From positions 7,827,109 through 7,891,108 of the forward strand of contig OW203736.1 of the NCBI GenBank assembly GCA_934045075.1: a stretch of 64,000 nucleotides of DNA, given 5' to 3'. Made by a program: the position numbers and the translations under genes. Source of the stretch: Yponomeuta sedellus (taxonomy: Eukaryota > Arthropoda > Insecta > Lepidoptera > Yponomeutidae). The notes under the pieces were generated by a model that worked only from the letters and a program-made list of their open reading frames with translations, was not told where the DNA came from and did no database searches. Below are positions 41,691-52,996 of this stretch, one piece after another. The first letter of the stretch is position 1; each line of letters begins with the position of its first letter.

Positions 41691-42737
41691 GTGGAATCTA
41701 GCTCAATAGCTATGTTCATGCTACTTCAGTTGCTAGTTCGTGAGTAAAATTTATTTAGAAGCACGTCTGTGGCCTCAGCAAACATTTCTTTTAAAAAAAC
41801 GGACTCCATAAAGTTTCGCCAACCTTGGTCACACGTACTAAATAACGGACCAAAGTTATGCCAAAATTGTAGATTAACAATGTGACAATGGACACAAATC
41901 GACTGGATGTATGAAATAATTGACATGCTGTCGCACGTGTTTGCTTTCAGAGGTATTTTAGCACAAGTAACATTTAGACTATCTGCCGAAAATACGTTTG
42001 CAATTTATTCCTAATTGTAAGTTGTAGACTTTTAGTCCGGATCTACTTACGGGTGTTGTTATATCGGAAAAGTCCGACCAGGTTTCGCTCCGATTCGCAG
42101 AGCTTAATGTGTTGTTCTTGCGAAAGTTTTAGTTCAAAAATAATTGTAAGTTGCTTTCTAATAGCGTTAGAAAAGAATTAGCACTATGAATTTTTCATAA
42201 TTTCATCACATTATCTTTACAAATTGTAGCCTATGTATTATTCTGATGTATAAGATATATTATTGTGAAGTTTCATTACAATCCATTCAGTACTTTTTAG
42301 GTGTAAGAGTAACAAACATCTATCCATCCATACTTACAAATTTTCTCGTTTATAATATTAGTTGGATTATATTAAAACTTTGTCGGTTACAAATAAGCCA
42401 AAGTATGTATCTATAAAAATCCGCTTTAACATAGATAGATGAAATTCAAAACTAAGTGGGTTCTTGAAATTGAGTTAGCAAATTACCACCAATCCATTAT
42501 TCAACTCTATGAAACACAATCACAACTGCTTCAAAGTGTTTCCCCGTCTCGGTTGAGCTGTCTTCAGGTTTACTTAAGGTTGTGTCAATAAATGGGCAGG
42601 TCAAGCGTATTGCTAGTTCAATTCCCAGGCCCGACCTTGATTTCCACCCCATGTTGCCAATGATCGAGGAACATTCGATGCTTTCTAGCGAGGGTATCAT
42701 TTAAATTTACCTTTGTCACTGACTTAGCACCGAGTCA
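41691..42737. other. Intergenic, nothing recognised
   Basis: Includes a lone half of the 8733 hairpin (GACCAGGTTTCGCTCCGATT, 42068). A 67-codon minus frame (42497-42700) has no identified domain. Confidence 0.4.
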
Positions 42738-42858
42738 AATGAATGAATGAACGAACGAACGAACGAACGAAAGAACGAAAGAACGAACGAACGAACGAAC
42801 GAACGAACGAACGAACGAACGAACGAACGAACGAACGAACGAATGAATGAATGAATTA
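42738..42858. repeat. GAAC/GAAT tetranucleotide array
   Basis: GAAT units grade into GAAC units and back to GAAT, with a few GAAA variants. Confidence 0.95.
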
Positions 42859-44175
42859 ATAAACCATACTAATTATAATAGTAATTAACCATACATAATT
42901 ATTTATAATTTGAGTTCTTTAATTGAACTATTTAAAGGATAAATTATAATATTTAGAGCGCAAACTAGCATTATACGTAATAACAAGCAAGCCATACCAT
43001 TGATATTATTTTCATATTTTTTTATTTAAGTATAATAAACAGAAAACTGAGTCAAAGTGGAGCGGAATTTAGTAACTAAAGCTCTGTTATCGACGAAACA
43101 AAATACTTTGAATGCCTCTATAAGCTGCAATAGTCTATCCCCTATCTCCTTCCTGAGATATTCTATTGTATGACAGCTGAGCAGCCACTCATTGAATCCA
43201 AACATAAAGCCTGTTTCATGCAAGAAAATAAAATATTTAGAGATACTTTTATTTCACTTAATTTCTGAAAAAAAATCGTATAATACCGCATTTCATTTTT
43301 GACGTTAAGAGTCAATGTAAATACACGTATTTTCATGTATGTCAATAAAAAAATGCGCCGTGGTCGTGCTGCTTACACAATATTTGTCACATTAATAAAA
43401 TAAATATTATTGTTAACTACAGCGAAACAGTGAAAATTCATGGACTAAAAAGGGGAGCGGAAATAGGAGGAAATTCAAGTGTCACCTTCAAAGTCTTTGT
43501 GAATAGAATACCTTTATTTGTTACCATTTGATTGAGTCCCAAAAAGAGCCCAATTTCCCACGGTAAATAAATCGATGGTACCTAAGTTATATAATTTTCT
43601 CATTTGCCACTTTCTTCTACATTTTGAAACGAAGCGTCCACAATGGCTCGTCTATTGTCAGAATACGGTTTGAGTGTCAGAAAAAAATGTTCTCCCTATA
43701 CATAGATCCCTAACCCTATTTGTACTTTGTATTTTTATATGTTTCATATTATCTGGAGTACAATAAAGGATATTCTTATCTTATATTATCTACATAGATA
43801 TTACACGCGAAGATAAGGTACGTAAGTATAGTGGAAACTGATGTATTGGGTTTTGTTTTAGATGATTTGAGAAAAGATGGTCACAGTAGAGTTTTTTCTC
43901 CGCTTCCTTTGTCTTACATTTTACATTATACATTGAAATTCTGCAAACAGAATGTAAATTCTTAACTTTGATTAGATTTTTATTTATTTCTATTTTGCCA
44001 ACAGACAGTTGTTATAAATTGTTGCAATGGAAATATACTTAATGCAAAGACTTAGAGTGCCAAGAATACAATTTGTGAAACAAAAATTTATATTATTTTT
44101 AATGCAGTAACCCGCGCTAGGGACAATTTTAAAAAAACAATGTACTGAATTACTATTTATACTATATAGCAATTC

Positions 44176-44180
<5 letters not shown>
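42859..44180. other. Intergenic, AT-rich, no gene recognised
   Basis: Small frames on the minus strand (43026-43223, 43163-43345, 43990-44172) have no known motif. CAGTAACCCGCGCTAGGGAC at 44105 is a SINE-B scrap. Confidence 0.4.

Positions 44181-44212
<32 letters not shown>
44181..44212. repeat. TA dinucleotide run
   Basis: Sixteen TA units. Confidence 0.95.
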
Positions 44213-44216
<4 letters not shown>

Positions 44217-44334
44217 TTCAGTCATTTATGATATTACGTACTGTGCATTGCATTGCATATATAAAATAATTTTATTTAACTACATAATTGGACTGTGTTC
44301 ATGGTCATATATAATGTTATGTACGATATTTTGT

Positions 44335-44703
44335 CGTTGTCGATGTTGTCAACCCTTGTAAGTCCCCACTGCTGGGGCACGGGTCTCTTCCTGCATCGCA
44401 GGAAGGTTAGGCCATACTCCACCACGGGGGCCAAGTCCGGGTTGGTGGAGGATTGTAAGACAGTGGCGGGCCTTACTGTCAGAAGTTATCAAGCCGCCCA
44501 TAAGGCCTCTGACATGGCTTTACGACTGCCATTATATGACAGCCGGCACCAACGGCTTAACGTGCCTTGCGAAGCACGGAAGCGCTCGGAAAAATGCCAC
44601 TAGCGGTAGTCACGGGACGCTCACCTATCCCATCCCTGACCGCGCCTGTTGTTGCTTAACCAAGTGATTGATTCCAATCAGTCGGTTCGCCTAGGCCACG
44701 AGC
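44335..44703 (-). mobile_element. SINE-5S, full length, with target duplication
   Basis: GATATTTTGT at 44325-44334 and 44704-44713 (one more C may be shared). The whole element is present from CTCGTGGCCTAGGCG (minus strand) through the 5S-like head to the GTTGACAACATCG end. It is almost identical to 33916-34280, so the family was active recently. Confidence 0.92.
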
Positions 44704-45104
44704 GATATTTTGTAGTTAAATAAAATGATTAAATTCGTACATAGTTACATACGAGCCATAAACATTACCCTTCTTATGAGCTTCGCCGCAAAAAAGCTGA
44801 AAACGCGCGTATTTCAACAGCAATAAAGTATTCTTAAATACCAGTGTTAAGTAAAAAAACAATTTTCATCCAGTACCGCGCAAAACAACGCGCGGTTTAA
44901 GTTTTCAACTTGTTTTTGTTCGTCCAGTGGAGGATTTCCACTTAGCTCTCGCTTTGTTATGTTGAAGAGTGCCTCTGATCTAGTTAGGCGGCTAACCAAC
45001 TGGTTATTTTGCAAGCGAGTATTTTTTTTCTGTGATGCATTTTACCCATTACCGGGCAGAGCTAGGATACATTTTTCATTGATTTTGAATTTTATTTAAA
45101 GGTG

Positions 45105-45425
45105 ATAATATTCGGAAGCGCTCGTCGTCTATTGAAACCGAGTAATTGGAATCAATCACTAGGGTTAAGCAACAACAGGCGCAGTCAGGATGGGTGACCA
45201 TCCCGTGAGTACCGCTGGGGGCATTTTGTCCGAGCGCTTCCGTGCTTCGCAAGGAAGCGCTCGGACAAATTGTCCGAGCGCTTTCTTGAATTGACATCCT
45301 GTTGGTACAGGATGTCATGTAATGGCAGTCGTTAAGCCACGTTTGGCCCCCGTGGTGGAGTATGGCCTAACCTTCCTGCGATGCAGGAAGAGACCCGTGC
45401 CCCAATAGTAGGGACAAAAGGGTTG
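45105..45425 (+). mobile_element. SINE-5S with internal inverted duplication
   Basis: Head ACCGAGTAATTGGAATCAAT, GTTAAGCAACAACAGGCGCA, GGATGGGTGACCATCCCGTG. At 45227-45292, TTGTCCGAGCGCTTCC is inverted and then repeated (GGAAGCGCTCGGACAA, TTGTCCGAGCGCTT). After a deletion the tail resumes at CGTTTGGCCCCCGTGG. Confidence 0.75.
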
Positions 45426-45469
45426 ATATCGAAAGCCACGTCCGAGGCCTTATGGGTGGCTTGATTGAC

Positions 45470-45615
45470 TTCTTGCCTTATGATTTCTGACAGTAAGACC
45501 CGCCACTGTCTTACAATCCTCCACCAATCCAGACTTGACCCCGTGGTGGAGTATGGCCTAACCTTCCTCCGATGCAGGAAGAGACCCGTGCCCCAGCAGT
45601 GGATACAGACAAGGA
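45470..45615 (+). mobile_element. SINE-5S tail
   Basis: TTCTGACAGTAAGACCCGCC to AGAGACCCGTGCCCCAGCAG. Confidence 0.75.
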
Positions 45616-46299
45616 TTGATATCGATCGATCGGTAGTTTGGACTGTATTTTAATTAACACACGTCTACATTGCTCGTTTTGAAAACGAGAATTTTAAAGC
45701 AGACATCCCAGGCTGAAATTCTTTGACAAAATTCACCATTTGGTCAAGTGATTCGCCGGATTCGGATTTTTTTATATTGCTCTTCACTAATACATACCCT
45801 ATTTCATTGAATAAAAAACATCCTGCTTCCTGATGGCACTGCCTACCCGTCTGGGAGATTCCGATATTTACTAATTCGTTCCCAACAAAGTTACTACTGT
45901 TACCAAGGTTACAGAGCCACTGATTTAGTCTGGTAAACTAATAAGAAAACGTTGAACAAATATGTTTTTCCTATCTCTATTTTTATAAAGATCTCCAAGC
46001 TCTTTATTTTTCGCACAATCTGCATGACCCGGGGTATATTAATGTGTTTAGCCTCACTTTCTGTTTGTTTGTGGTGACACGTAAAGAAAACATGGTAACG
46101 AACAGTGGCCGATAAGGCTTATTTCACTTAAAGATAATATTGGTTTTCCTATCCGTCTAACTGTACAGATCCGAGTTGTTTTTGACCTTACCTATTTAAT
46201 TTACTTTAGAAAAATACAGGGGAATATTTTAATGTGAATATTTTAATGCGAAAACAAATAATTCCAGTCTTTTAAAATATACCACTTAAAGGGTGAAAA
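45616..46299. other. Intergenic, nothing recognised
   Basis: AT-rich without supported genes. Confidence 0.4.
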
Positions 46300-47230
46300 G
46301 GGGCACAAACTGAGAACCGAGTCATAGTGAATTTAACCCTTTTTAGGGTTCCGTACCTCAAAAGGAAAAAACGGAACCCTTATAGGATCACTTCGTTGTC
46401 CGTCTGTCCGTCCGTCCGTCTGTCAAGACCCTTTTTCTCAGGAATGCGTGGAGGTATGAAGCTGAAATTTATATCAATTACTCAGGTCTACTTTCCCTTG
46501 AAGCTGTGAAAAAATCAAACTTCTAAGCCAACGCAATCAAAAGATACAGCCGTTTATGCCGCAAATTTTCGACACTTGCAAGGGAATCAAAACCTACAGG
46601 GTGCTTCCCGTGAACTCAGAATCTTGAAATTTGGTACGAAGCAACGTCTTATAGCATAGATAAAGGAAAAATTACGAAAACCATAAATTTTTAGTTACAT
46701 CACATAATATATATTTTTTTAATAATTTTAAACTTACTACCCATTTCCTCATAAACGCGTAGAGGTATTAAATTGAAATTCATACCAAATACTCAGGTCT
46801 ATAATACAGGTTTGTACGGAACCCTCGGTGCGCGAGTCTGACTCGCACTTGGCCGGTTTTTTTTCAAGATGGCAGAAATAGCAGGTATGAAATCTTGATC
46901 GAAATCGTAATTTTGCCTTCTCCATTCACATGCATTTCTATTATTTGTAGAACGTAAGAAATTAAAATGTTCAGCTAAAAACCGAGTTTTTGTGAAAAGA
47001 CTGAATTTAACCCTTTTTTCGAGATGGCGGAAAACGCACATCTCATCACAATCTTGATCGATTTCGTAATATCATAAATTCAACTTTTCCACTCATATGC
47101 ATTTCTGATAATTGTAGATCGTATAAAAAGCAACAAAAAAGTGCATCAACATTTTTGTAGAGAACGGAGTCATTGTGAAAAAACCAAATTTAACCATTCT
47201 TTTCAAGATGGCGGAAATTGCACAAGGGAA
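46300..47230 (+). repeat. Tandem repeat, period about 165-185 bp, interrupted
   Basis: GAGTCATAGTGAATTTAACC at 46319, GACTGAATTTAACCC at 46999 and GAGTCATTGTGAAAAAACC at 47168 each lead into a (C/G)AAGATGGCGGAAAT-type motif, with ATGCATTTCT plus ATTTGTAGA between. The first unit is split by the 46345-46857 insertion. Confidence 0.65.
46345..46857 (+). mobile_element. Conserved lepidopteran interspersed repeat
   Basis: Starts AGGGTTCCGTACCTCAAAAG, has GGAACCCTTATAGGATCACT and GTCCGTCTGTCCGTCCG, and ends CGCGAGTCTGACTCGCACTT+GGCCGG. This sequence is very frequent in moth and butterfly genomes; its class is not settled here. It sits between TTAACCCTTTTT and TTTTTTCAAGATGG, so T-rich flanks are probably the target. 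Confidence 0.7.
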
Positions 47231-47524
47231 AGTCTCTTATGTAATTACTGGTGTACATATAATCAAAGTTATTCTTTCTCTCTATTGTCTTCTGTGCAAT
47301 AAAGAATTAATAATAATACAATTCAAGACGGATCGGTTGCTCCGAAGGCGGTTGGTACGACGTAATTTAATAAAAGGGTCCACTGCCGATATTATTTCCG
47401 AAGGAAAGCAAACAACTGCCAAGGTAGATGGCTGATTGAAGGTACACAGAGTGAATTGCGTACAATTACGTTAATAACTGCGACCTTCTTGCCCAGTCGG
47501 GTGAAACTGAGGTTAACTATAACG

Positions 47525-47845
47525 TTTTGAAAACCTATTTAGAGGCTAAAAATTCCACCCATGCCGGGATTCGAACCCGCGACCTCTAGCTATCCGTGCC
47601 AGCGCTCTTTCCATCTGAGCTAATGGGCGACTCACCGGCATCAGTGAAATTTCGAACCTCTACAATATTCTCTGTATTACGAACAGGCAGCGACATCTGG
47701 CTGAAGTAATTTGCATCACTTGGAACCCCGAGTACCTACTTTGTAGTTAGGTTTTACATCGGAATGATGTCGTTGTACGCACATGGTTATATTATTTTTT
47801 AGGTTTTCAAATTGTATTTAGCACGAGTTAGTGCATTAAAAGAAA
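47525..47845 (-). mobile_element. SINE-B, full unit
   Basis: GAAAACCTATTTAGAGGC, GGGATTCGAACCCGCGACCT, CATCTGAGCTAATGGGCG, GGCAGCGACATCTGGCTG and GCACGAGTTAGTGCATT. Confidence 0.8.
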
Positions 47846-48064
47846 AATAATATAATAACTATAATGTTATTTTATTCAATGAGCCAAGTATGGTGTCATA
47901 CTATACAGCATGACTACGGCGTAATTTTATTTTTCGTATTTTTTTTTTGCATCCAAAGTCATGAAAAAATAGTATTAAATTGTACTCTTAACGTCAAAAA
48001 TTAAGTCTGCCGTGTTGTACGATTTTATGTACTTAAGTGCTATAAAAGTATTTTTTATGTATCC

Positions 48065-48200
48065 TATAAATGTCCCACTGCAGGGCACAGGTTATTTCTC
48101 AGAGCCCACCACGGATTCACAATTTCAAGCGCTGAGGTATTTGATCACCTCAGACACTCAAGTGTTCTCGCAGTGTTTTCCTTCACAGTTAGTGAGTGCC
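48065..48200 (-). mobile_element. SINE-C fragment
   Basis: AATGTCCCACTGCAGGGCAC, TTCAAGCGCTGAGGTATTTG, CACCTCAGACACTC and TTTTCCTTCACAGTTAGTG. Confidence 0.7.
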
Positions 48201-48510
48201 GCTATTGCTAATTACTTAAATCTGAAAACACCTAGACATACGACAAAGTTCGTTGCCAGCTCATTCACTGTAAGAGCGGTCCGGCTGTGGAATGAGCTGC
48301 CGGTTTCTGTAAGGCGCACATCTCCTGCTATATTTAAATCTAAAGTAGTAGAATTCTTTCTTTGCAAATAATTCCTTGTTTTCTTTTTGTCTGTAGGTAA
48401 ATCCCATTTATTGTTCCTATCATGCTTGCCATTATAACTTAATGTTTATGTATGTTTATAATGGTATTTATCTATGTAAGTTTATTTTTATTACGTATAG
48501 GTATTAATAT
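48201..48510 (+). pseudogene. LINE C-terminus and 3' UTR
   Basis: YLNLKTPRHTTKFVASSFTV then RAVRLWNELPVSVRRTSP and AIFKSKVVEFFL, stop at 48369. The SFxxRAVxLWNxLPxxVR...FK block is the common C-terminus of several LINE clades. Upstream sequence is SINE-C, so only the last 55 codons remain. Confidence 0.7.
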
Positions 48511-48514
48511 TCGA

Positions 48515-48815
48515 TGAGCACCAACTACCCGTCTCAATTTCTCCTTTTGCAATCTTTCCGATTTAAGGTTGCTTGGAAGAAATTGCTATCAGCAATAAGG
48601 CCGCCAATTGTACCTCTTCTTTTGTAACTGTTGTCTCTGTAATTATTTTCTGGTGAGTACAATAAAGAATCGTTATCAACCCTTAAATGTCCCCACTGCT
48701 GGGGCACGGGTCTCTTCCTGCATCGCAGGAAGGTTAGGCCATACTCCACCACGGGGGCCAAGTCCGGGTTGGTTGCAATAAAGAATATTCTTATCTTATA
48801 TCAAGCAATAATTTA
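48515..48815 (+). mobile_element. CR1-tail LINE 3' end, interrupted
   Basis: AACTACCCGTCTCAATTTCT, TTGGAAGAAATTGCTATCAG, AATAAGGCCGCCAATTGTAC, then GTACAATAAAGAAT. It resumes after the SINE insertion at CAATAAAGAATATTC. Confidence 0.7.
48671..48775 (-). mobile_element. SINE-5S tail with 11-bp target duplication
   Basis: CAATAAAGAAT at 48660-48670 and 48776-48786. Only about 105 bp of the 3' end is present (CGTTATCAACCCTTAAATG to GTCCGGGTTGGTT), an extreme 5' truncation. Confidence 0.9.
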
Positions 48816-48884
48816 AGGACCAATTAACTCATGTGGTACATTCTGCAGACCCTATAAATATTATTATTGTTAAATTAATTATTG

Positions 48885-49000
48885 CACGATGGTCACCCAT
48901 CCAGCTCCCGACCGCATCTGTGGTTACTTAGCCCTAGTGATTAATTCCAATCACTCGGTTCAACTAGGCCACAAGCACTTCACTAAGCCACGAGCGCTTC
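48885..49000 (-). mobile_element. SINE-5S head fragment
   Basis: GATGGTCACCCATCCAGCTC and ACTTAGCCCTAGTGATTAAT, the inverted 5S-like head, then GGCCACAAGCACTTC and a second GCCACGAGCGCTTC scrap. Confidence 0.6.
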
Positions 49001-49244
49001 TAACACTATGTCAGACATACGTAGACCAAATAGGGGATGTATTAGCGAAGGGTAACATAAAAAGTACCAGGAACTGGCGTGCGTGCATGCAAAGACTAAT
49101 GAACGTTGGTAAAGCAAACGTGATCTGTCAGGATCGTGGCAAGTGGTCGTCTCTAGTCTCTGCCTACCCCTCTCGGATACAGGCGCGAGGTTATGGTTTG
49201 TTTTATACTATGTTGTCTTAATGATTCTTAATGATTCGCGATAC

Positions 49245-49310
49245 TCATACGTAGTTATATATTAAATGGGTCTAATCGCGATTATTTATTAGGTAATAGT
49301 ACATTATGAT
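49245..49310. mobile_element. FB/LINE-tail fragment
   Basis: GATTCGCGATACTCATACGT, then AATCGCGATTATTTATTAGG. Confidence 0.5.
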
Positions 49311-49323
49311 ATAAGTGCGGTAA

Positions 49324-49402
49324 GTTGAAAATTACAGCCGAGGCGTACTAGCCCGAGCCATCGGCGAGGGCTATAAGGAAGCAGAGGCTGTAATTTTCAA
49401 AG
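49324..49402. repeat. Hairpin, arms about 18 bp, structured interior
   Basis: GTTGAAAATTACAGCC pairs with GGCTGTAATTTTCAAA; inside, TAGCCCGAGCCATCGGCGAG can pair further. It may be a small structured element or a MITE core. Confidence 0.6.
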
Positions 49403-49919
49403 CGCACGTATGTCATACGACGTTTTATAACATATTTACGAGGAAATTAATAAAACTCTGACTTTGTTATCATCACTACTTGACGACATTTTCAAATAAA
49501 AACAATACATCGAAAAGAAAAGCGCGCGGATTTATTTTTACTTGTCCATAAATAAGCGATGCGCGCGCATCAACTTTTTTTTTAGGCAAAGGTACAAAAA
49601 GAGCCAGTATTACTAATAAAGTAAATTAATATTTTTGTGTTTTTGTTACAGATAAATGGTTGTAATTTATTGTCAAAATTAATTAAATTAAAGAATTAAA
49701 TGTTTATTTGTTATATTTTATTTCCCAAAGTTAATTTTATTCATAAAATATTGACCACTTTCTTGACATAAAACCTCTTTGCAAAGATTTTTAAAAGTAT
49801 CGTTCATTTTTAGACGGAGTATCTTAAAACTTTATTAAAAAAAAACACGTGCCTTTTACATTACATTATCGCACAAGTACGTAATGAGATACATTACGAT
49901 ATTGAAATTGGTGTAATTA
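49403..49919. other. Intergenic, nothing recognised
   Basis: AT-rich. Confidence 0.4.
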
Positions 49920-50030
49920 CAACCACTTTACGAGCAAATATGTTGTAAAACGTAATTACCTTATTGTTCGAGACCACGGCAACTGTAACGCTGCCGAATC
50001 GACCAGTTTAATATATAACTATTTCGTCGT
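49920..50030. mobile_element. FB fragment, decayed
   Basis: GTAAAACGTAATTACCTTAT, then GACCACGGCAACTGTAACGC+TGCCGAA. Confidence 0.5.
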
Positions 50031-50032
50031 CG

Positions 50033-50275
50033 TCGTCAGGCTATACTAGTCCACTGCTGGACATAGCCCTCCCCTAAAGAGCGCCACGTTGTGCTATCAT
50101 AGCGGGTAATGCCCATAATCCCCACGCTGGGCATGCAGGTTGGGGATCGCAGTTCGGTGGAATTGAACTGCAGGGGGCGCTGCTGCCCACCCCCCAGTTT
50201 GTATCTCTTAGTCACCTTTAGGACACCCGCGGGAAGAAATTGGGTTGGTGCTCTAGGCCGACACCACACAGCAGA
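50033..50275 (-). mobile_element. RTE-tail, near full length
   Basis: CAGGCTATACTAGTCCACTG to ACACCCGCGGGAAG and CTAGGCCGACACCACACAG, the mirror of 200-449. Confidence 0.8.
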
Positions 50276-50346
50276 TTAATACAACATACATATAACCATT
50301 GAATTTTAAATTCAATGATATAACTATGTATGTTGTATTAATCTGT
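50270..50346. repeat. Near-perfect palindrome, arms about 35 bp
   Basis: CAGATTAATACAACATACAT and ATTGAATTT are mirrored by AAATTCAAT and ATGTATGTTGTATTAATCTG. It abuts the 5' end of the RTE-tail. Confidence 0.9.
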
Positions 50347-51269
50347 AGAAAGATTGAGTGTTAATAAATAAGAGGGAAGCCCTTTGCGATGTTTATGCGG
50401 CCGATTTTTATTGTTTTCATAAACAACTTGGCGGGCCGGGATCACAATAAGCAATACCTAGTGTTTCTTTATTCGTTATAATGAAAAATTGTGTTTTTCC
50501 TTTGTCGAAAAGTTTGTCAGAATGTTCACAACAACAACAAAACTTAGGCCTTTCACAGAAGTTTTAAAAGACCTAGATTCTATCTCTTCAGAAAATTATA
50601 CTATTATACTATACTATCTGCTATTTAAAGCATTTAGTTTCCTATAAACAATGTATACTAGGTGCTTAGAAAGCTACGGTTAGAGAGATAGAAACAAAGC
50701 AGATTCCGTTACTGTATTTTTTGTGTACACTAAAGTTAATATACACAGAAAATACAGTAACGGAAATTATATAAATGTAGTACAACGACCGGCCTTACTA
50801 CTAATAGCAATTTCTTCTCGGCAACAACATTCTAGAAAGAAAATAAAGACGGATAGTTAGTGCAAAGAAATATTGAAATTAAGTAATATTATGTACCGAA
50901 ATATGCGTGAACAAAAAAAAAGTTGAGAAACGCTGGCCAAGAGCAAACTTTTTGGTTGCTTTGTAATAGTTAACAAATTAAAATATTCTTTTGAAAAAGA
51001 GTAATTAAAGCGTAATCATGGAGTGACATGTATTGTTCATCTGCGTTATGGTTTCCGTAAGTAGCGTTGTACCGGTGTAACTTTTTTCACCATTTTTGTT
51101 ATGCCTTTTCATTCGGTTCTATGATATTTACATTAAAAATTTAATTACGCCTACTCTACGTTTATTTTTCATTTTAAAACTACTATTATACCCTTGGAAC
51201 AATGCAGTTGTCGATAGTCTAAAAATAAACGCAGTGTTTTGGAAGTCGCATACATTTTACTCGCTTGCA
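50347..51269. other. Intergenic, nothing recognised
   Basis: A second inverted pair (CAGATTCCGTTACTGTATTTT and AAAATACAGTAACGGAAAT, about 50700-50766) adds another hairpin. No gene recognised. Confidence 0.45.
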
Positions 51270-51548
51270 GCCCATGCTGCCTGAGTGATCTTAAGTGATC
51301 ACGAAGGTTAAGAAATACAGGGCGCGTTCAGTGCATGGATGGGGGACCGTCTATGACTAACGCTAGTGGCACTTTTCCGAGTGGTTCCGTGCTTCTCAAG
51401 GCACGTTAAGTAGTTGGTGCCGTCGATAGATGGCAATCGTTAAGCTAAGTAATACCAGCCACCAGTCTTGCAAGCCTCCACCAACCCGAACTTGGCCTCC
51501 GTGGTGGATTATGGCCTAACCTTCCTGCGATGCAGGAAGAGACCCAGC
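51270..51548 (+). mobile_element. SINE-5S, copy with the most 5S-like head
   Basis: GGTTAAGAAATACAGGGCGC, then GTTCAGTGCATGGATGGGGG and ACCGTC. Compared with the well-known 5S internal promoter (AAGC...GGGCGCGGTTAGTA...GATGGGGGACCG), the C box is exact over ATGGGGGACCG. The SINE body follows (GGCACGTTAAGTAGTTGG to AGGAAGAGACCC). Confidence 0.8.
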
Positions 51549-51749
51549 AATGCAGTTAGTACCTCTTTTTAGAATACAATTTATACGATTGGATACACAG
51601 AACATAAAAAAAGAGTAGAAGTCGTAAGTGGGCGGTGCCCGCGTGCCTCACATTAGCAATGTATTGCCTATGCGTAGTCGGTGACAGTTTTGTTGACTTC
51701 AGTTGCCGTGCGCTTCTAGTAAAGAAAAAATGGTGAAAACTTTATTAAA
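51549..51749 (+). promoter_or_regulatory. Possible promoter and 5' leader of the THAP relic
   Basis: GC content rises (GGGCGGTGCCCGCGTGCC), followed by GACTTCAGTTGCCG, which fits an arthropod initiator (TCAGT), about 50 bp before the ATG. No TATA box is obvious. Inference from position only. Confidence 0.25.
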
Positions 51750-52826
51750 ATGCCTTGTTATGCTGTGTTAGAGAGCAAAAATAAAAGTTGGGGACCAAAA
51801 TATACCGATCATGCCGTAACATTTCATCTTTAAGACGTATTTCATTGTATTTTTAATTAAATTTGTAATGACATGAACACGGAAACCAATGCGAAAATGA
51901 GAAAGTGAAACCACCTTTATTTACTGGATAGTAAAGTTAAATTTTCATTGAAGAAAGTGTACATTCTCTAGAAATTTTTGTCGAAATTTGAATTCTACTC
52001 GATTACGGATGGGGGCACACATGATAAAAATCTATCGATAATTAGTTGTCTATGACTTAGTAGTCATACATACTAAACGATACTTAGGTATTGTAAATTC
52101 CAATTCGTCTAAGTAGGTAAAATAATTATTGTTATTTTATACCTACTTCCTTAGCGCCTTTTCGCATGTGAAAAGGCGCCGTTGTGCATGTGAAAACTGT
52201 CATTGGAGCTCATACATTACTTTTCATACAAAACATGATAATTATGAGCACATACAAGACATGAGCACAGCTAGATCGCGATATAGTTTTTCTTCACCAG
52301 TTTATTAGGGACTGAAATATTTAAGAAACTATCAAAGTAATTTTAATCTTACATTTTTAAATATTCCAACCGAGATGTAAAGTGAGGTTATCGAAAACGA
52401 CTCGTATGGTTTTTTTTTACTTCAGTTCAAAAAATTAAGTAGTTTACTACTGTTTACCTGTTCGAGTGGTTGTTCTCTTGGCGAGCATCAGATTTTTGTT
52501 TTGTTATGTTATTTGTTTTATGGTTTTTTATTATTCTGCTATTTACCCTTAATACTTCAACCCCTTTGACAACAGCAAACGAGGCAATAATAAAATAACC
52601 CTCTCGGATTCAAAACAATTTGGAAGTGAGTTTTCGTTTCGTTTTCCTAGGGAAACCGGATATGAAATTAAAATGGAAGGCAGCGATAAGAAGGCAAAAT
52701 TGGTTCCCAACGAAGATGAACACAATATATTCAGCATTTTCATGAACACTTCATAATAACTAAAAAAGGCGGAAGGTGGCACTAATGTGATGCAGCAATA
52801 CCAGAAAAAATGTGCTTCACTTCCAG
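51750..52826 (+). pseudogene. THAP-domain protein relic, two exons
   Basis: THAP domains are C2CH zinc-coordinating DNA-binding modules of about 80-90 residues, found in host regulators and in P-element-like transposases. Exon 1 (51750-51834) reads MPCYAVLESKNKSWG and YTDHAVTFHL, the N-terminal block. A pyrimidine-rich acceptor (TTTCGTTTTCCTAG) precedes exon 2 (52651-52826), which reads KPDMKLKWKAAIRRQNWFP, the conserved W helix. It then gives TIYSA where I-C-S-x-H-F is expected and, after a +1 shift, FHEHFIITKKGGRWH and CDAAIPEKM (AVPT-like box). The exons join in frame at GGG. Exon 2 ends CCAG|GTTAGA, a fair donor. Damage: second Cys codon is AGC, third is TAT, stops at 51831 and 52786, and a frameshift. 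The exon 1 donor is poor. Nothing downstream was recognised. Confidence 0.6.
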
Positions 52827-52959
52827 GTTAGACTCCTGCGTATAAATGAAATTGTATTAGTACAATCATCAATTAGTATTACGTATGAAACATGGCGTAC
52901 AGATAGACAAAGATCTGAATTGAGTCGTAGAATAATATTTCTTGTGTTATAATTTGTAA

Positions 52960-52996
52960 CGCCGGCGAAGCAGCGGGTTAAAGCTAGTTTTAATAA
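52960..52996 (+). mobile_element. Helitron-like 3' end
   Basis: CGCCGGCGAAGCAGCGGGTT then AAAGCTAGT: a hairpin-prone GC stretch followed by CTAG before T, as at 6046. The 5' end was not found. Confidence 0.4.

Noticed and set aside
49324..49402. Structured RNA gene or riboswitch-like element
   Set aside because: The hairpin could equally be a MITE core; without copies or conservation data no RNA family can be claimed.
51270..51360. Candidate 5S rRNA gene
   Set aside because: Only the internal-promoter half resembles 5S; the sequence runs on into a SINE body and lacks the 5' and 3' stem.
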